A stretch of 64,000 nucleotides of DNA from Paenibacillus sp. Soil750 (GCF_001428045.1 NZ_LMSD01000010.1:139434-203433), one strand, 5' to 3'; shown: positions 26,628 through 35,490, counted from the first letter of the stretch. Notes: generated from the sequence alone by a model not told the origin. Translations and numbers: made by a program.

Positions 26628-27386
26628 ATGATTAGATTTAAAGAAGAAAACAAACCTAACAAGCTAAAACTATCTAAACAGGAACAAGACTTAAAAAATG
26701 AAAAATTTAGAGCTTGGAAAAGTGGGGTAATTGAATTGCTTGGTTTTATAGAAGATGCTCGTAAAAATGGAGATGAATTTTCTATTGATAGGGCACAAAA
26801 AGCCTACAATATTCTTGCACAACGTGTCCAAATTGGCGAGAAAGTTCCAGAATTTTTTAGTGATAAAATACTTGATGCCCAAACGCGGTACAATGAATTG
26901 ATGAAAAGTCGAGGATACCCACAAGAATATAGATTGAATAAAAAGACTAGACAGCCAATGGGAAAAGCGAAAATTAAAAGATTTTCTTGGATAATAGGGC
27001 TGGTTTTCGTAAGTATACTGGTAATATTCATAAAAGTTCAAATAGACGAATATGATGATGCCATACTTAAAACAACTAAATTGTACTTTGCTGAAAGGCT
27101 AATTGAATATCCTGAAGATTTAACCATTGAGGATGCTAAAATCGAAAAAATCCGAAAAAATGATATTTTCATTGAGTATCAAGTATCTGGATTAATCTGT
27201 AAAACGATGTGTATCAGTGAGTTTGATGTTACGGTACGAAGAATTATCTCTGATGGTCGAACGTTCAACTGGTTTATCGGATGTGATGGTATTTGTCCAG
27301 AGAGAGTAGACCCTCCAGATGATATAAACAGTGAAAAATATAAGAAGTGGGAAGAATTATGGGGGAGACTTAAAGAAGTAATATGA
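26628..27386 (+). CDS. Hypothetical membrane-anchored protein
   Basis: 252 residues from the ATG at 26628, with AGGGGGC about nine bases upstream; an ATG at 26589 has no ribosome-binding site. The N-terminal 120 residues are basic, helical and cytoplasmic. One transmembrane helix (FSWIIGLVFVSILVIFIKVQ) follows, then an extracytoplasmic domain with three cysteines (VSGLICKTMCISEFDV, IGCDGICPERVD). Twelve bases separate it from the lipoprotein gene, so the two probably work together at the cell surface. Family unknown. Confidence 0.6.
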   Translation: MIRFKEENKPNKLKLSKQEQDLKNEKFRAWKSGVIELLGFIEDARKNGDEFSIDRAQKAYNILAQRVQIGEKVPEFFSDKILDAQTRYNELMKSRGYPQEYRLNKKTRQPMGKAKIKRFSWIIGLVFVSILVIFIKVQIDEYDDAILKTTKLYFAERLIEYPEDLTIEDAKIEKIRKNDIFIEYQVSGLICKTMCISEFDVTVRRIISDGRTFNWFIGCDGICPERVDPPDDINSEKYKKWEELWGRLKEVI

Positions 27387-27398
27387 GGAGTTGGTTAA

Positions 27399-27875
27399 AT
27401 GAACCATGGAAGATTTTTTCAAACGATAGTACTTAGTTTCTTATTCATTCTTCTTTTAGGGTGTTCAACAGAGGAGACACTAGCTCAACAAGATAACGAT
27501 TACTACACTCAAATGCAGAAAATTGGTGAAGAACTTTTCCCAGCACTTAATCCATTATCACCTGTACTCAAAAAATATGTTGATACCAAGAGCGAGGAAT
27601 CGAAAAAAGAACTAGGAGTAGCCGCCGAAATATACAGAAAGAAAATGATTGAGTTTCAAAAGAAAACGAAGAAGATTAAGCCAACGAAAGGGCAGGAAGG
27701 AAATCATGAATACGTCATAAACAGAATGGAGGACTTAGAGAGATTTGCCAATGCTTTAGTAAGGGTAGCAGAAGGTGATGAAGACCAACTGCTTAATGCA
27801 CAAAGCGATTTGAAGAAAGGGTACTCAGAGATTTTAATTGAATTGTTCAATGATGCAAAAAAACACAAGGAGTGA
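27399..27875 (+). CDS. Putative lipoprotein
   Basis: 158 residues. The signal peptide ends in the lipobox LLLGC (Cys22). The mature protein is helical and charged (KIGEELFPALNPLSPVLKKY, NRMEDLERFANALVRVAEGD). GAGGAGT lies upstream, and the gene sits in an operon with the preceding membrane protein. Possibly a surface-exclusion or immunity-like product of the element, but nothing proves this. Confidence 0.65.
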   Translation: MNHGRFFQTIVLSFLFILLLGCSTEETLAQQDNDYYTQMQKIGEELFPALNPLSPVLKKYVDTKSEESKKELGVAAEIYRKKMIEFQKKTKKIKPTKGQEGNHEYVINRMEDLERFANALVRVAEGDEDQLLNAQSDLKKGYSEILIELFNDAKKHKE

Positions 27876-28016
27876 TAACCATGACAGGTTCTTAACATAA
27901 GAACTATAGCGAATGGTTACTACATAGAAAAGGGCAATCCGTACTCTAGGGTTGCTCCCTTCGCTGGTAAAGTTCGAGGTATTACAATAATTCCGCATTA
28001 TGAAAACCGTTTATCC

Positions 28017-28045
28017 TTGCCAGATTCACCAACTGAAGTTATAAT
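28017..28045 (+). promoter_or_regulatory. Sigma-A type promoter for the wHTH gene
   Basis: TTGCCA and TATAAT separated by 17 bases, about 34 bases before the ATG at 28079. A second TATAAT six bases later could be an alternative. Confidence 0.6.
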
Positions 28046-28078
28046 ATAGGTATAATACAAATTCAATGAGGTAATATT

Positions 28079-28486
28079 ATGGCTAAGGATTACACAGTTA
28101 ACGCCGAAAATTTAGGTAAAGTTCAACAATTCTTTCAATTACAATCTGAAAAACTTGGGAATGGAATACCAATGTCTTTTACGGTTGTTCAAATCGCGGA
28201 GGACTCGAATGTAGCACTAGCTACAGCCCACAAGGCTTTGAAAGAATTGGCAAATCGGGGGGTAATCAGTGTAATTAAAGGGCAATCTCGAAGGGAAGCT
28301 ATTCAATACATATATAGAGGCTCATCTCCACAAAAAAGCTTACAAGAGCTTGAAGCAATGGTTAACCAGTTGGAAAACGAGAACAAAATTCTTAGGGAAA
28401 AGTTGACGGAATTTGAAAAGGAATATGGAAATGTCCAAGTTATAACGGTGGATGAAAGCCTTCAAATCGTTGTAAAACGAAAGTAA
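28079..28486 (+). CDS. Winged-helix regulator with coiled-coil tail
   Basis: 135 residues. The N-terminal part reads like a GntR/Replic-relaxation-type winged helix (MSFTVVQIAEDSNVALATAH, ALKELANRGVISVIKG). Residues ~85-115 form a coiled coil (LEAMVNQLENENKILREKLT) for dimerisation. A 16-base perfect palindrome just upstream of the next gene is a plausible operator. Position next to the helicase-like gene suggests control of the element's replication or transfer. Confidence 0.65.
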   Translation: MAKDYTVNAENLGKVQQFFQLQSEKLGNGIPMSFTVVQIAEDSNVALATAHKALKELANRGVISVIKGQSRREAIQYIYRGSSPQKSLQELEAMVNQLENENKILREKLTEFEKEYGNVQVITVDESLQIVVKRK

Positions 28487-28528
28487 TTTTTTATTCTATT
28501 ATTATAATATAATTATAATACAAGTTAA

Positions 28529-28544
28529 AGTCTAATATTAGACT
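28529..28544. promoter_or_regulatory. Perfect 16-base palindrome upstream of the helicase-like gene
   Basis: AGTCTAATATTAGACT lies immediately before the ribosome-binding site and downstream of a TATAAT-like box. It is likely an operator for a dimeric regulator. Confidence 0.6.
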
Positions 28545-28559
28545 GAAAGGATGGAGATT

Positions 28560-30380
28560 ATGGCGTTAAGTGAGCGACAAATGAAATTTATAATGGAACG
28601 TTATTCTTATGGTGGAATTAGAATTACGAGTCCTCTTGTTCGAAAGTATTCTGAGCAAGTTCCATGGAAACTGGTACTTAAAAATATATTATTAGATGCT
28701 AGCACGGGGCAGAAGAAGTTTTCCGTCTTTTGTTTGGAAGCGGGTGTAGGTAAGTCATTGGGTACTAATGAAGTCATCATTGAATATCTTCGAAGTACTA
28801 AAGGCAAAGGAAATAAGCGTTTTTTGATTGTAAAGCCGTTTAGCAATGAGGTTAATGATTGCGCCAATGTTATTAATGAAGTCTGTCCTAAGTCTGCTTT
28901 AGCAATCACTACAAAAGAATGGATTGCAACATATAGAGAATCTCCGAGACTAATAATCCCCTACAATATAATCGTAATAACGCATAGTCGATACATTGAC
29001 CTTTGTTTAGACGATTATTTAAGGGCTACTTTCTGTGAGGGTCGTGAAGTGCTTATTATCGACGAGAAAATTAACTTCCCTACATGTTCGTTTAGCCAAA
29101 GTATTTATAAAAATGTTTTGAATGAATTTCCTCCTTTGCTTGACGAAAAATTGTCAAAACTTTGCGTTCCTATTCTAAGTCAGCTCGAAATATTAGAAAT
29201 GCAATATGCCGAAACATATGAAATTGAGATTGATTGGGAGTTATTTTCTGAGCTAAAGGAACTAGTTGAAATATGTGTAAATGAAGGTACTTTAAAAAGA
29301 GATATTATTGGTTTTTTTGAGAAATTAGAAGTGTTGGCGACAAATAGAGCAATTTTTTCAGGGGGCAATGGTTATGAGCGACAAATACGAACTTTTAACC
29401 CGCGTCACAAACTGTGGGGGCTTGAAAATAATGTGATATTGGATGCGTCCGGTAATCTTGATAATTCATATCGTAATTCCAATCAATTCATTATACATGA
29501 GTACCCCCGACTTGCAGATTATAGTAACTCTAAGATACATCTGTTGAAATGCGGTTCAAGCTACTCAAGTATTTATAGTAATCGTAAGGAATACTTCAAA
29601 AAGATGTGTGGTCTATTCAGTGAGCGATACCAAAGTGATAAAAAGGCGCTAATCATTGTACATGAAGCTTATGAAGCGGAGCTTAGGGAGGAATTACTTA
29701 AGTCTGGTTTCAATAGCATTGGCATAGGTGATGACTATAATGATGAACTGATTGCGATTAACCATTTTGGTAATATCATAGGTGTGAATAAGTATCGAGA
29801 TTTTAACCAATGTTGGGTAATTGGCACATTTAACTTGCCTATGGATGTCTATGCCTTGAAGTGGTACCAATACTCAAATAATGCAGTAAGTGATTTTATG
29901 TCATATTCTAGTTACTGTGACCGCACAAGTAGGAAATTTGATGACCCTCATTTAGAACAAATGAGAAAAAGCACACTTATAGGGGACATATATCAAGCTG
30001 TGAAACGAATCCAAAGAAATCTTTTACCCCACGCCGAAATTTTCGTAGCTATCAAGCAAGAGGAGATATTCGAAGCTGTTGCTAACGAGCTAAAAGGTAT
30101 AAAGCGGGGTGAAATTATTGAGTTAAGCTTTGGCAATGAAAAAAAGAAGTCAGAAAGGATTACAGCGACGGATAAGATATTAATGCACATAAAGGTTGGT
30201 ATGCGTAAGGGGGAACAATTAAGCAAAAAGGAATTTAGAACGCATCCTTCTGTAGACCTGTCTGAAAAGAATTTAGCTCGAAATTTAAGGCATCCCTCTG
30301 TCCAGCATTGGCGGGATATTGGTTTATTTGATATTGTCGGTAATAAAATAATCAAACTCAAGGAAGATTGGGAACTTTGA
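28560..30380 (+). CDS. Helicase-like P-loop ATPase of element 1
   Basis: 606 residues from the ATG at 28560 (AAAGGATGG upstream; an ATG at 28551 overlaps it). Walker A-like CLEAGVGKSLGTNEVI near residues 58-73 and Walker B VLIIDEKIN near 163-171 resemble DEAD/DinG-type superfamily 2 proteins. IYQAVKRIQRNLLP near 475 looks like motif VI (Q-x-x-R-x-x-R). The C-terminal ~90 residues include a winged-helix-like segment (RKGEQLSKKEFRTHPSVDLS). It could unwind the element's origin or be a defence ATPase; adjacent repeats favour replication. Confidence 0.6.
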   Translation: MALSERQMKFIMERYSYGGIRITSPLVRKYSEQVPWKLVLKNILLDASTGQKKFSVFCLEAGVGKSLGTNEVIIEYLRSTKGKGNKRFLIVKPFSNEVNDCANVINEVCPKSALAITTKEWIATYRESPRLIIPYNIIVITHSRYIDLCLDDYLRATFCEGREVLIIDEKINFPTCSFSQSIYKNVLNEFPPLLDEKLSKLCVPILSQLEILEMQYAETYEIEIDWELFSELKELVEICVNEGTLKRDIIGFFEKLEVLATNRAIFSGGNGYERQIRTFNPRHKLWGLENNVILDASGNLDNSYRNSNQFIIHEYPRLADYSNSKIHLLKCGSSYSSIYSNRKEYFKKMCGLFSERYQSDKKALIIVHEAYEAELREELLKSGFNSIGIGDDYNDELIAINHFGNIIGVNKYRDFNQCWVIGTFNLPMDVYALKWYQYSNNAVSDFMSYSSYCDRTSRKFDDPHLEQMRKSTLIGDIYQAVKRIQRNLLPHAEIFVAIKQEEIFEAVANELKGIKRGEIIELSFGNEKKKSERITATDKILMHIKVGMRKGEQLSKKEFRTHPSVDLSEKNLARNLRHPSVQHWRDIGLFDIVGNKIIKLKEDWEL

Positions 30381-30636
30381 ATGGTTTGAAATTTTTTTTG
30401 AATTACTACTCTTCATTTTCTTACTTATCTCTTTTTATTAGAAAAGTGAGGAGTTTTAATCTAGAAAATAACAATTATTGTATAAAAAAACAGTAATTAC
30501 TTCACGGCAGGGGTGGAAGTGAGATATTGTCCCGATAATTGCGTAATGTAATTTATGTAGAATATGCACTGGCAAGTATATGTCCGTTCAGATGATTGTT
30601 TATAGAGAAACCCTATATGTATATGTGAATATACTT

Positions 30637-30672
30637 CAACGCTTTAACTTGACAATGTATATCAAAGCGTTG
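30637..30672. repeat. Inverted repeat in the long non-coding gap of element 1
   Basis: CAACGCTTT (30637-30645) and AAAGCGTTG (30664-30672) are perfect inverse copies, with a TTGACA box between them. It could be an operator over a promoter, or part of an origin. Confidence 0.55.
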
Positions 30673-30682
30673 TTTGAGCCGC

Positions 30683-30782
30683 CTAGAGCCGTTTTAAGGC
30701 GTTTCATATATGGTAGTAAACACTTGTTTAAGAATGAACAAATGTGATAATTCGGGGCATCTAGGGGCGTTTAATTGCGTTT
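30683..30782 (+). repeat. Two imperfect 22-base direct repeats (iteron-like)
   Basis: CTAGAGCCGTTTTAAGGC... at 30683-30704 and CTAGGGGCGTTTAATTGC... at 30761-30782 agree at 17 of 22 positions. They lie in the 955-base gap (30381-31335) behind the helicase-like gene. Confidence 0.45.
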
Positions 30783-31066
30783 GAAGTATTCCTTTAATCC
30801 AATCCTAATAAGCCTTATTAACTTTCATAAATATTATTAACTATGCCGCCGCTCGAAAAAAGAGGTGTATTAGTCCTGTCTCGTCAGATTGTATTAGTAA
30901 CAGCTTGCCAACCAGGTTAGTTATCACAAACATGGGTTAGATAGCAAAATAACCAGTAATATCAGATACGTACAAGCGCTCAACTTTCTAAAACTAACTA
31001 GGCTTTTCATTAGTTTGAATGCACCTTGTTAAACAGAGTGTCGACAGCGAATGAGAGCATTAATTT

Positions 31067-31200
31067 TAAAATTTAGGAAGCTTATGCTTATGTACGGTGA
31101 GGGAGAAATTTCTCCTGCAAACGTCCAAGAGCTTTGCCACTCTTGACGAATTCCTTTGTGTTACATACGAGTCAGCTTGAAAACTGGCTCCACTCACGTT
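31067..31200 (+). ncRNA. Possible structured RNA region (unidentified)
   Basis: Within the same gap are local hairpins, notably GGGAGAAATTTCTCC (31101-31115) and GAGTCAGCTTGAAAACTGGCTC (31168-31189). The base composition is more G/C-rich than the surrounding DNA. I cannot match it to a known RNA family. It lies 130-270 bases upstream of the 31336 operon and may be its leader. Confidence 0.25.
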
Positions 31201-31335
31201 AAGAGTCCAGTCAATAACTCTTTACGACATGAATTTACAAAAGAGATATTTCGGTTTATTACTTTAGTACAGTTTTAAGCTTCATTTGGGACTATATAAG
31301 TCCCTAACACACATATAGAAAGGGGGGTAATAACA

Positions 31336-31536
31336 ATGCCTTACAAAATCGCTTATGGAGTCGATAGAAGCCATTTAAACAGCAGTAACCTTATAGATAA
31401 ATTCATTGTCGCAACAATGAATAACGATGAAGAAGCGTTAAAACAAATCATTGCTTCAATAAATACGAAACAAAGCAAGTCAACAACACAGGAAAATCAA
31501 CCATTCGCACATCTAAAAAAAGGAGAGAACAAATAA
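31336..31536 (+). CDS. Small hypothetical protein
   Basis: 66 residues, ATG behind AAAGGGGGG. Basic and polar, with QIIASINTKQSKSTTQENQP. It forms a compact operon with the next two genes, with zero-base spacing to the 31537 start. No family recognised. Confidence 0.55.
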   Translation: MPYKIAYGVDRSHLNSSNLIDKFIVATMNNDEEALKQIIASINTKQSKSTTQENQPFAHLKKGENK

Positions 31537-31932
31537 ATGGAAAAAGTGAAAATTAAAAAGATTTATAAACATGAGTCATTTGTCCTGTTTGCAGTGAGTC
31601 CTTCGAATTTCATCGAGTGGGGCACAAGTAGCCAGTCCACTCTGTGTTTTGCATTGGATTCCCTTGCAATGCAATGGAACATATCAAAGGAGTTATTAGA
31701 CACTATTAGCTCATACGATATGAATTTTAAAGACTCATTATCCTATTCATCGGAAGAAGATTCTAAAGGAACAACAAGAATCTTTATGATAAATGTAGAT
31801 GCGATATCAGCACTACTTAGAAAATTGTATGCCACTGGACAATGTTCAGAACTTGACACTGTTGGAGAAAACAAGAAGGTCAATGAGTTAATTAACAAAG
31901 TAAAGCGAGGAGAAATAACATGGAAAGAATAA
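31537..31932 (+). CDS. Hypothetical protein
   Basis: 131 residues with AAAGGAGAG upstream inside the preceding gene's end. Mixed alpha/beta, with segments FVLFAVSPSNFIEWGTSSQS and INVDAISALLRKLYATGQCS. Its last 13 bases overlap the start of the ribbon-helix-helix gene. Such a pair can be a toxin with its antitoxin, but the order (unknown gene first) and lack of toxin motifs leave it open. Confidence 0.5.
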   Translation: MEKVKIKKIYKHESFVLFAVSPSNFIEWGTSSQSTLCFALDSLAMQWNISKELLDTISSYDMNFKDSLSYSSEEDSKGTTRIFMINVDAISALLRKLYATGQCSELDTVGENKKVNELINKVKRGEITWKE

Positions 31933-32105
31933 ATTTGACTTTGGATAAGTACACATTGAAGATGCTCGCCCTGATTGCTTTGGAGCATAATACATCTCGA
32001 AGTGACATTGTAAGAAAACTTGTTCAAGCAAGAATCCTACAAGATAGAGGTATCATCAAGGATTACAGCGAGCTAATTAGTAAGAATGAAAAGTCGGTAA
32101 ATTAG
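31920..32105 (+). CDS. Ribbon-helix-helix (CopG-like) DNA-binding protein
   Basis: 61 residues. RINLTLDKYTLKMLALIALE then NTSRSDIVRKLVQA is the classical ribbon-helix-helix: one beta strand and two helices with the SRSDIVR turn. RHH proteins act as antitoxins, plasmid copy-number repressors or relaxosome accessories. It overlaps the preceding gene by 13 bases, so they are translationally coupled. Last gene of element 1. Confidence 0.75.
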   Translation: MERINLTLDKYTLKMLALIALEHNTSRSDIVRKLVQARILQDRGIIKDYSELISKNEKSVN

Positions 32106-32119
32106 TCCCGGCTTTTTTT
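32089..32119 (+). terminator. Terminator at the end of the element 1 operon
   Basis: AAAGTCGG pairs with CCGGCTTT and runs into nine Ts. The stem starts inside the last codons of the RHH gene. The following 350 bases up to 32472 hold no gene; they contain the element's right-end sequence. Confidence 0.7.
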
Positions 32120-32338
32120 TTGACCCTGCTTTTATTTTTAGCATAGGCAAAGGGGAAAAGCTATAAAAGACTTCAAAAAGGGCAGGTTTTTCGTATGGAT
32201 GTGCTCATGACATTTGACCTTCACCTTCCCGCGTTTTGTTTGAGTATAGCCCGGCACTTATTTTTCACTTTCCGATAAGATTTGTTATCAGAAGTGTACT
32301 ATTTAAGTATTGGATTATTCTTGCGTAACTTATAGTAC

Positions 32339-32400
32339 TTGGGTATAATACAATCAACGATGTACTCAAGCCCCAGACAATGCAATTAACAAGTATTGAT
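32339..32400 (+). promoter_or_regulatory. Conserved right-end sequence of element 1
   Basis: TTGGGTATAAT at 32339-32349 is followed about 30 bases later by a CAATGCAATTAAC block. A very similar arrangement occurs near the right end of element 2 (50957-51003). It could be a recombinase arm site or an outward promoter. Confidence 0.45.
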
Positions 32401-32472
32401 ACAATCCATAGTACCGAAAGCAAACTTCATAAAAATCCGAAAATCCCTGTAAACCCTTGCCACTGCTGGTTT

Positions 32473-32632
32473 TTTATACGGCGTCCAAATCGACTTCGAA
32501 GACAAAGGCATGGGTGGCGGTTTCACCATCAATAACCCAAATGCAGTAGCATCGTGTGGTTGTGGATCATCCTTCAAACCAGCGGATTATGAGGGAACAC
32601 CTGAGCCTTGCGATGATAAGGTAGAGGCATAA
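32473..32632 (+). repeat. Attachment-site copy 2 (junction of elements 1 and 2): truncated yutM tail
   Basis: Encodes the last 53 residues of YutM unchanged ([17 protein letters not shown]...), yet differs from copy 1 at numerous third-codon positions and ends in a frame-preserving TAA. No start codon or ribosome-binding site is present, so it is not a gene but a recombination site. Confidence 0.9.
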
Positions 32633-32803
32633 TAGGGGGTACGGGTGTTTGAGAGTGGAATTACGCTTGCATATATCGCCTTGTTTATGAGAACAATGAG
32701 AGTATCTGTAGATTAAGGATTGCAAGTGAAAATCGGCAATCCGCAATCATTTATATGAATGTACACAACCCTAGAATTAATATTTCTGGGTTGCGGATAA
32801 CTA

Positions 32804-32857
32804 ACCTTCCATGCTTGTGTGTTGATGTTAATACACTTGACTGGGAGGTTTTTTGTT
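32804..32857 (+). promoter_or_regulatory. Terminator-like hairpin containing the integrase ribosome-binding site (element 2)
   Basis: ACCTTCC (32804-32810) pairs with GGGAGGT (32843-32849) around a nested GTGT..ACAC stem, then TTTTTT and the GTG of the integrase. Equivalent to 24705-24754. Confidence 0.7.
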
Positions 32858-33898
32858 GTGTTAAAAAAGAAAGTAAGAAGAGTGCCAGTTGGTAATCGTC
32901 CAGATCATCAGGAGTTTCCTCGTATTGGATTTCAACAAGCCCTTGATTTTGCAATGAGCGCAAAAAGGGCGGAGGGATTACGGGAGCGTACACTAAAAGA
33001 TTATGTGAAGCATTTTGGATATTTCATTTCTTGGTTGACGGAGAAGTATCCTGAAGCCGAGTTTGTAGATGAATTGACTTCGACAACCTTCAGAGATCAC
33101 ATTAATTACATGAGATATGATGCTAAAAGATATAGTGGTCATAAATTCATCAACGAAGATAATCAAAGAATTGGATTGAAGGATACAACAGTAAATATTC
33201 GTCTTAGAACGTTGAAGGCAATCTTTAACCAATTACGTAAGGATAGATTAATTGAAGTAAATCCACTAGAAAGTGTCAACCTTCTTAGACAAGATATTGA
33301 TCTAACGAATTGTTTGACTGATGATGAAGTGAAAGCAATACTTACTCAGCCCAATCAAAAAGACTTTGTAGGGTACAGAGACTATGTAGGACTAGTAACA
33401 ATGCTAGATTCAGGTCTGAGAATTGGGGAGTTATTGAGTTTAAGAACAGGGGATATAGATTTTCAAACACGATTCATTACAATTCCAGCTGATAGAAGCA
33501 AGAACAGAAAGCCCAGATTAGTACCAATATCAACTCACTGTTCGAAATTACTGCTTCAATTAGCTTCCGAGAATAAACAACACTTTAGTACGGATAGGTT
33601 GTTTATGTCGTGTTTCGGTGAACCTCTAGGTCAAAATCAGTTTAATAAACGTTTAAAGTATTACGGTGAAAAGGCAGGTGTTTCAGGGAAAAAGATGACA
33701 GCGCATGTTTACAGACACACTTGGGCTAAAAACCTAACGTTAAATGGAGCAGACCCGTTTTCTCTTCAAAAGATGGGAGGATGGTCTGATATTAGGACTG
33801 TACGCCGATATATCCAGATGGATACAGAGGATATTAGGAGGAGTCATGACGATTTTTCACCCGTGAATAAACTATTGGGGAAAAGTAGCAGAGTTTAA
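32858..33898 (+). CDS. Tyrosine recombinase (integrase of element 2)
   Basis: 346 residues from the GTG at 32858 after GGGAGG. A close relative of the 24755 integrase, opening with MLKKKVRRVPV. Catalytic Arg in LDSGLRIGELLSL, H-x-x-R in AHVYRHTWAK, and the Tyr in VRRYIQM are present. The second histidine position is Trp (KMGGWSD instead of ILGHYD), a substitution tolerated in the family. It is adjacent to the internal attachment site and presumably integrated element 2 into a yutM tail. Confidence 0.92.
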   Translation: MLKKKVRRVPVGNRPDHQEFPRIGFQQALDFAMSAKRAEGLRERTLKDYVKHFGYFISWLTEKYPEAEFVDELTSTTFRDHINYMRYDAKRYSGHKFINEDNQRIGLKDTTVNIRLRTLKAIFNQLRKDRLIEVNPLESVNLLRQDIDLTNCLTDDEVKAILTQPNQKDFVGYRDYVGLVTMLDSGLRIGELLSLRTGDIDFQTRFITIPADRSKNRKPRLVPISTHCSKLLLQLASENKQHFSTDRLFMSCFGEPLGQNQFNKRLKYYGEKAGVSGKKMTAHVYRHTWAKNLTLNGADPFSLQKMGGWSDIRTVRRYIQMDTEDIRRSHDDFSPVNKLLGKSSRV

Positions 33899-33950
33899 GA
33901 ATGTTCAAATCTTGTTTATGTAACAACTACATATAGTCATATGATAACCA

Positions 33951-33988
33951 GACGCTTTAAGGTGACTACTCCTGAAGCGTCTTTTTAA
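33951..33988 (+). terminator. Terminator after the element 2 integrase
   Basis: AGACGCTT and AAGCGTCT bracket an 18-base loop, followed by TTTTT. Confidence 0.75.
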
Positions 33989-34059
33989 TTGATACTAATG
34001 CTTATTTTTAAATCGTGAATTAGATGCTTAAAGAGCAATATAGCCAACCTAATAGTGAT

Positions 34060-34485
34060 TTAATCATCTTTCATAGCACGAATGCTCTCTTTCTGCTCCT
34101 TTTTGCTCATTGAATGAAACGGAGTGGGCTTACTAACTTTAAATGAATTTTGCACAAGTAATTTCTTCCTTTTTTTTAAACTATTATTCGTAAGTAAATT
34201 TTTCATAAATTTAGATTTCAATTCTTCTTCATTTGCTCTTGCCTTCTCCCATATTTGAGGGAGTGCATCCTCGAATTTCTTTGTCACTCTTCTGATTTTT
34301 TCATCATTTTTAGCAACCATATTCACAAATCGTTCAATTGAATTTACCCTGCTCACTATGCTATCTATTCTATCCTCGATAATACCCAACCTATTTTCAA
34401 TCTCGCCAAAATTATTTTTCATCGTGTTACTCATATCCAATAACTTGTTCTCGATAATATCCATCCTGCTATTGAAGGTGTTCAT
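34060..34485 (-). CDS. Coiled-coil hypothetical protein
   Basis: 141 residues. Residues 1-75 form a heptad coiled coil (IIENKLLDMSNTMKNNFGEI, RLGIIEDRIDSIVSRVNSIE) and the tail is very basic (NNSLKKRKKLLVQNSFKVSK). It looks like a small phage-type or mobilisation accessory protein that oligomerises and may bind nucleic acid. It follows the 34554 gene on the same strand. Confidence 0.55.
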   Translation of the reverse strand: MNTFNSRMDIIENKLLDMSNTMKNNFGEIENRLGIIEDRIDSIVSRVNSIERFVNMVAKNDEKIRRVTKKFEDALPQIWEKARANEEELKSKFMKNLLTNNSLKKRKKLLVQNSFKVSKPTPFHSMSKKEQKESIRAMKDD

Positions 34486-34553
34486 AAGTTCTACGTATTG
34501 ATCATCAATTTCTTTAAAAATAACAATTCACTCCTTAGAAAGTCATTAGTTAA

Positions 34554-35342
34554 TTATTTCATTTCATAACCGAATTGGGCTTTAAACCATTCATATAAAT
34601 CTTTCTTTACAGAATTACGGGCATAGGTTAAGGCGAATTTTGTAACTCTTAAAACATCATTCTTAATCTTGTGATACAGAAGATGATCCTTGTCTATGTA
34701 ACATTGAGGGAAACCTTTATTGCCAACTATGAAGATGGCGACCTTTTCGTCAAATGGTATCTCGAAGTATAAACTGTCATCAACTGGGCTGAAAGTATAA
34801 GAATCACCGAAATCGTAATCAAAATCATAGTGATGCTCGAGTTTAAGTTGATCCATTAATGATGACAAATTGTCAATGTGATATTCAAGATAGTACTCTT
34901 CAATTCTTGCACGTAGAGTTAAAAATGGTTTGTATTCAAAAGGAGTCTCAAGATATTCTGTGCCTTGATCTTCAGCCCAATCTTTAGAACCCTTTTCTTG
35001 GTGTTCCCAAATTATATATTGAAATTCATAGTCCTTTTCTGCCTGTTTAGCATACTCAACCGTTGTGGCTTCAAGTAATTTAGTGTTGAGTATCATCAAT
35101 TGATTCAATGCTTCAAGCTTAGACGGTTCGAATATTTCGCTTTTGTTCAAAGTAATTAAATCTTGTTTTGTTTTCCGATCTACTTGCCACGTTCCATCTT
35201 CATTAACAAATATCATATTAAAGTTGCCGTTCCAAATAACTTTTAACAATTTTTCTGGCATATTCAACAGCGCCATAAGCATTACCGCCTTCTCTATTGT
35301 TAGTTTTACTGTTTGATGGTTGTTTAAAACGATTATAATCAA
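34554..35342 (-). CDS. pRiA4b ORF-3-like domain protein
   Basis: 262 residues. The C-terminal half contains LKLEHHYDFDYDFGDSYTFS, which resembles the Y-x-Y-D-F-G-D-x-W signature of the plasmid pRiA4b ORF-3 / IS1096 passenger family. The N-terminal half is helical and unassigned. Family members occur on plasmids and mobile elements and have no established function. The match is one motif only. Confidence 0.45.
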   Translation of the reverse strand: MIIIVLNNHQTVKLTIEKAVMLMALLNMPEKLLKVIWNGNFNMIFVNEDGTWQVDRKTKQDLITLNKSEIFEPSKLEALNQLMILNTKLLEATTVEYAKQAEKDYEFQYIIWEHQEKGSKDWAEDQGTEYLETPFEYKPFLTLRARIEEYYLEYHIDNLSSLMDQLKLEHHYDFDYDFGDSYTFSPVDDSLYFEIPFDEKVAIFIVGNKGFPQCYIDKDHLLYHKIKNDVLRVTKFALTYARNSVKKDLYEWFKAQFGYEMK

Positions 35343-35459
35343 TGGATAATTAAAAGTAAATAAATATATAAAAGTAAGTGAACGCCAAAGAAAGTACTGA
35401 TCTTAAAAGATCAATTCTGCAAAAATCTGTGCAATATGCACTTATATTTCTTAAAAAAG

Positions 35460-35490
35460 AAAGGGCAATCCTTTGCGGATTACCCTTGGT
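35460..35490 (-). terminator. Terminator built into the end of the 35480 gene
   Basis: On the minus strand AAGGGTAATCC pairs with GGATTGCCCTT and is followed by a T-rich run. The stem contains the gene's own TAA. Confidence 0.8.

Noticed and set aside
31067..31120. Group II intron domain V or similar ribozyme
   Set aside because: A TACGGTGAGGG-like string caught the eye, but the paired arms and catalytic triad expected for domain V are not there and no reverse transcriptase is nearby.
32386..32577. Minus-strand ORF over the second yutM tail
   Set aside because: It is the antisense shadow of the attachment site and has no start signal.
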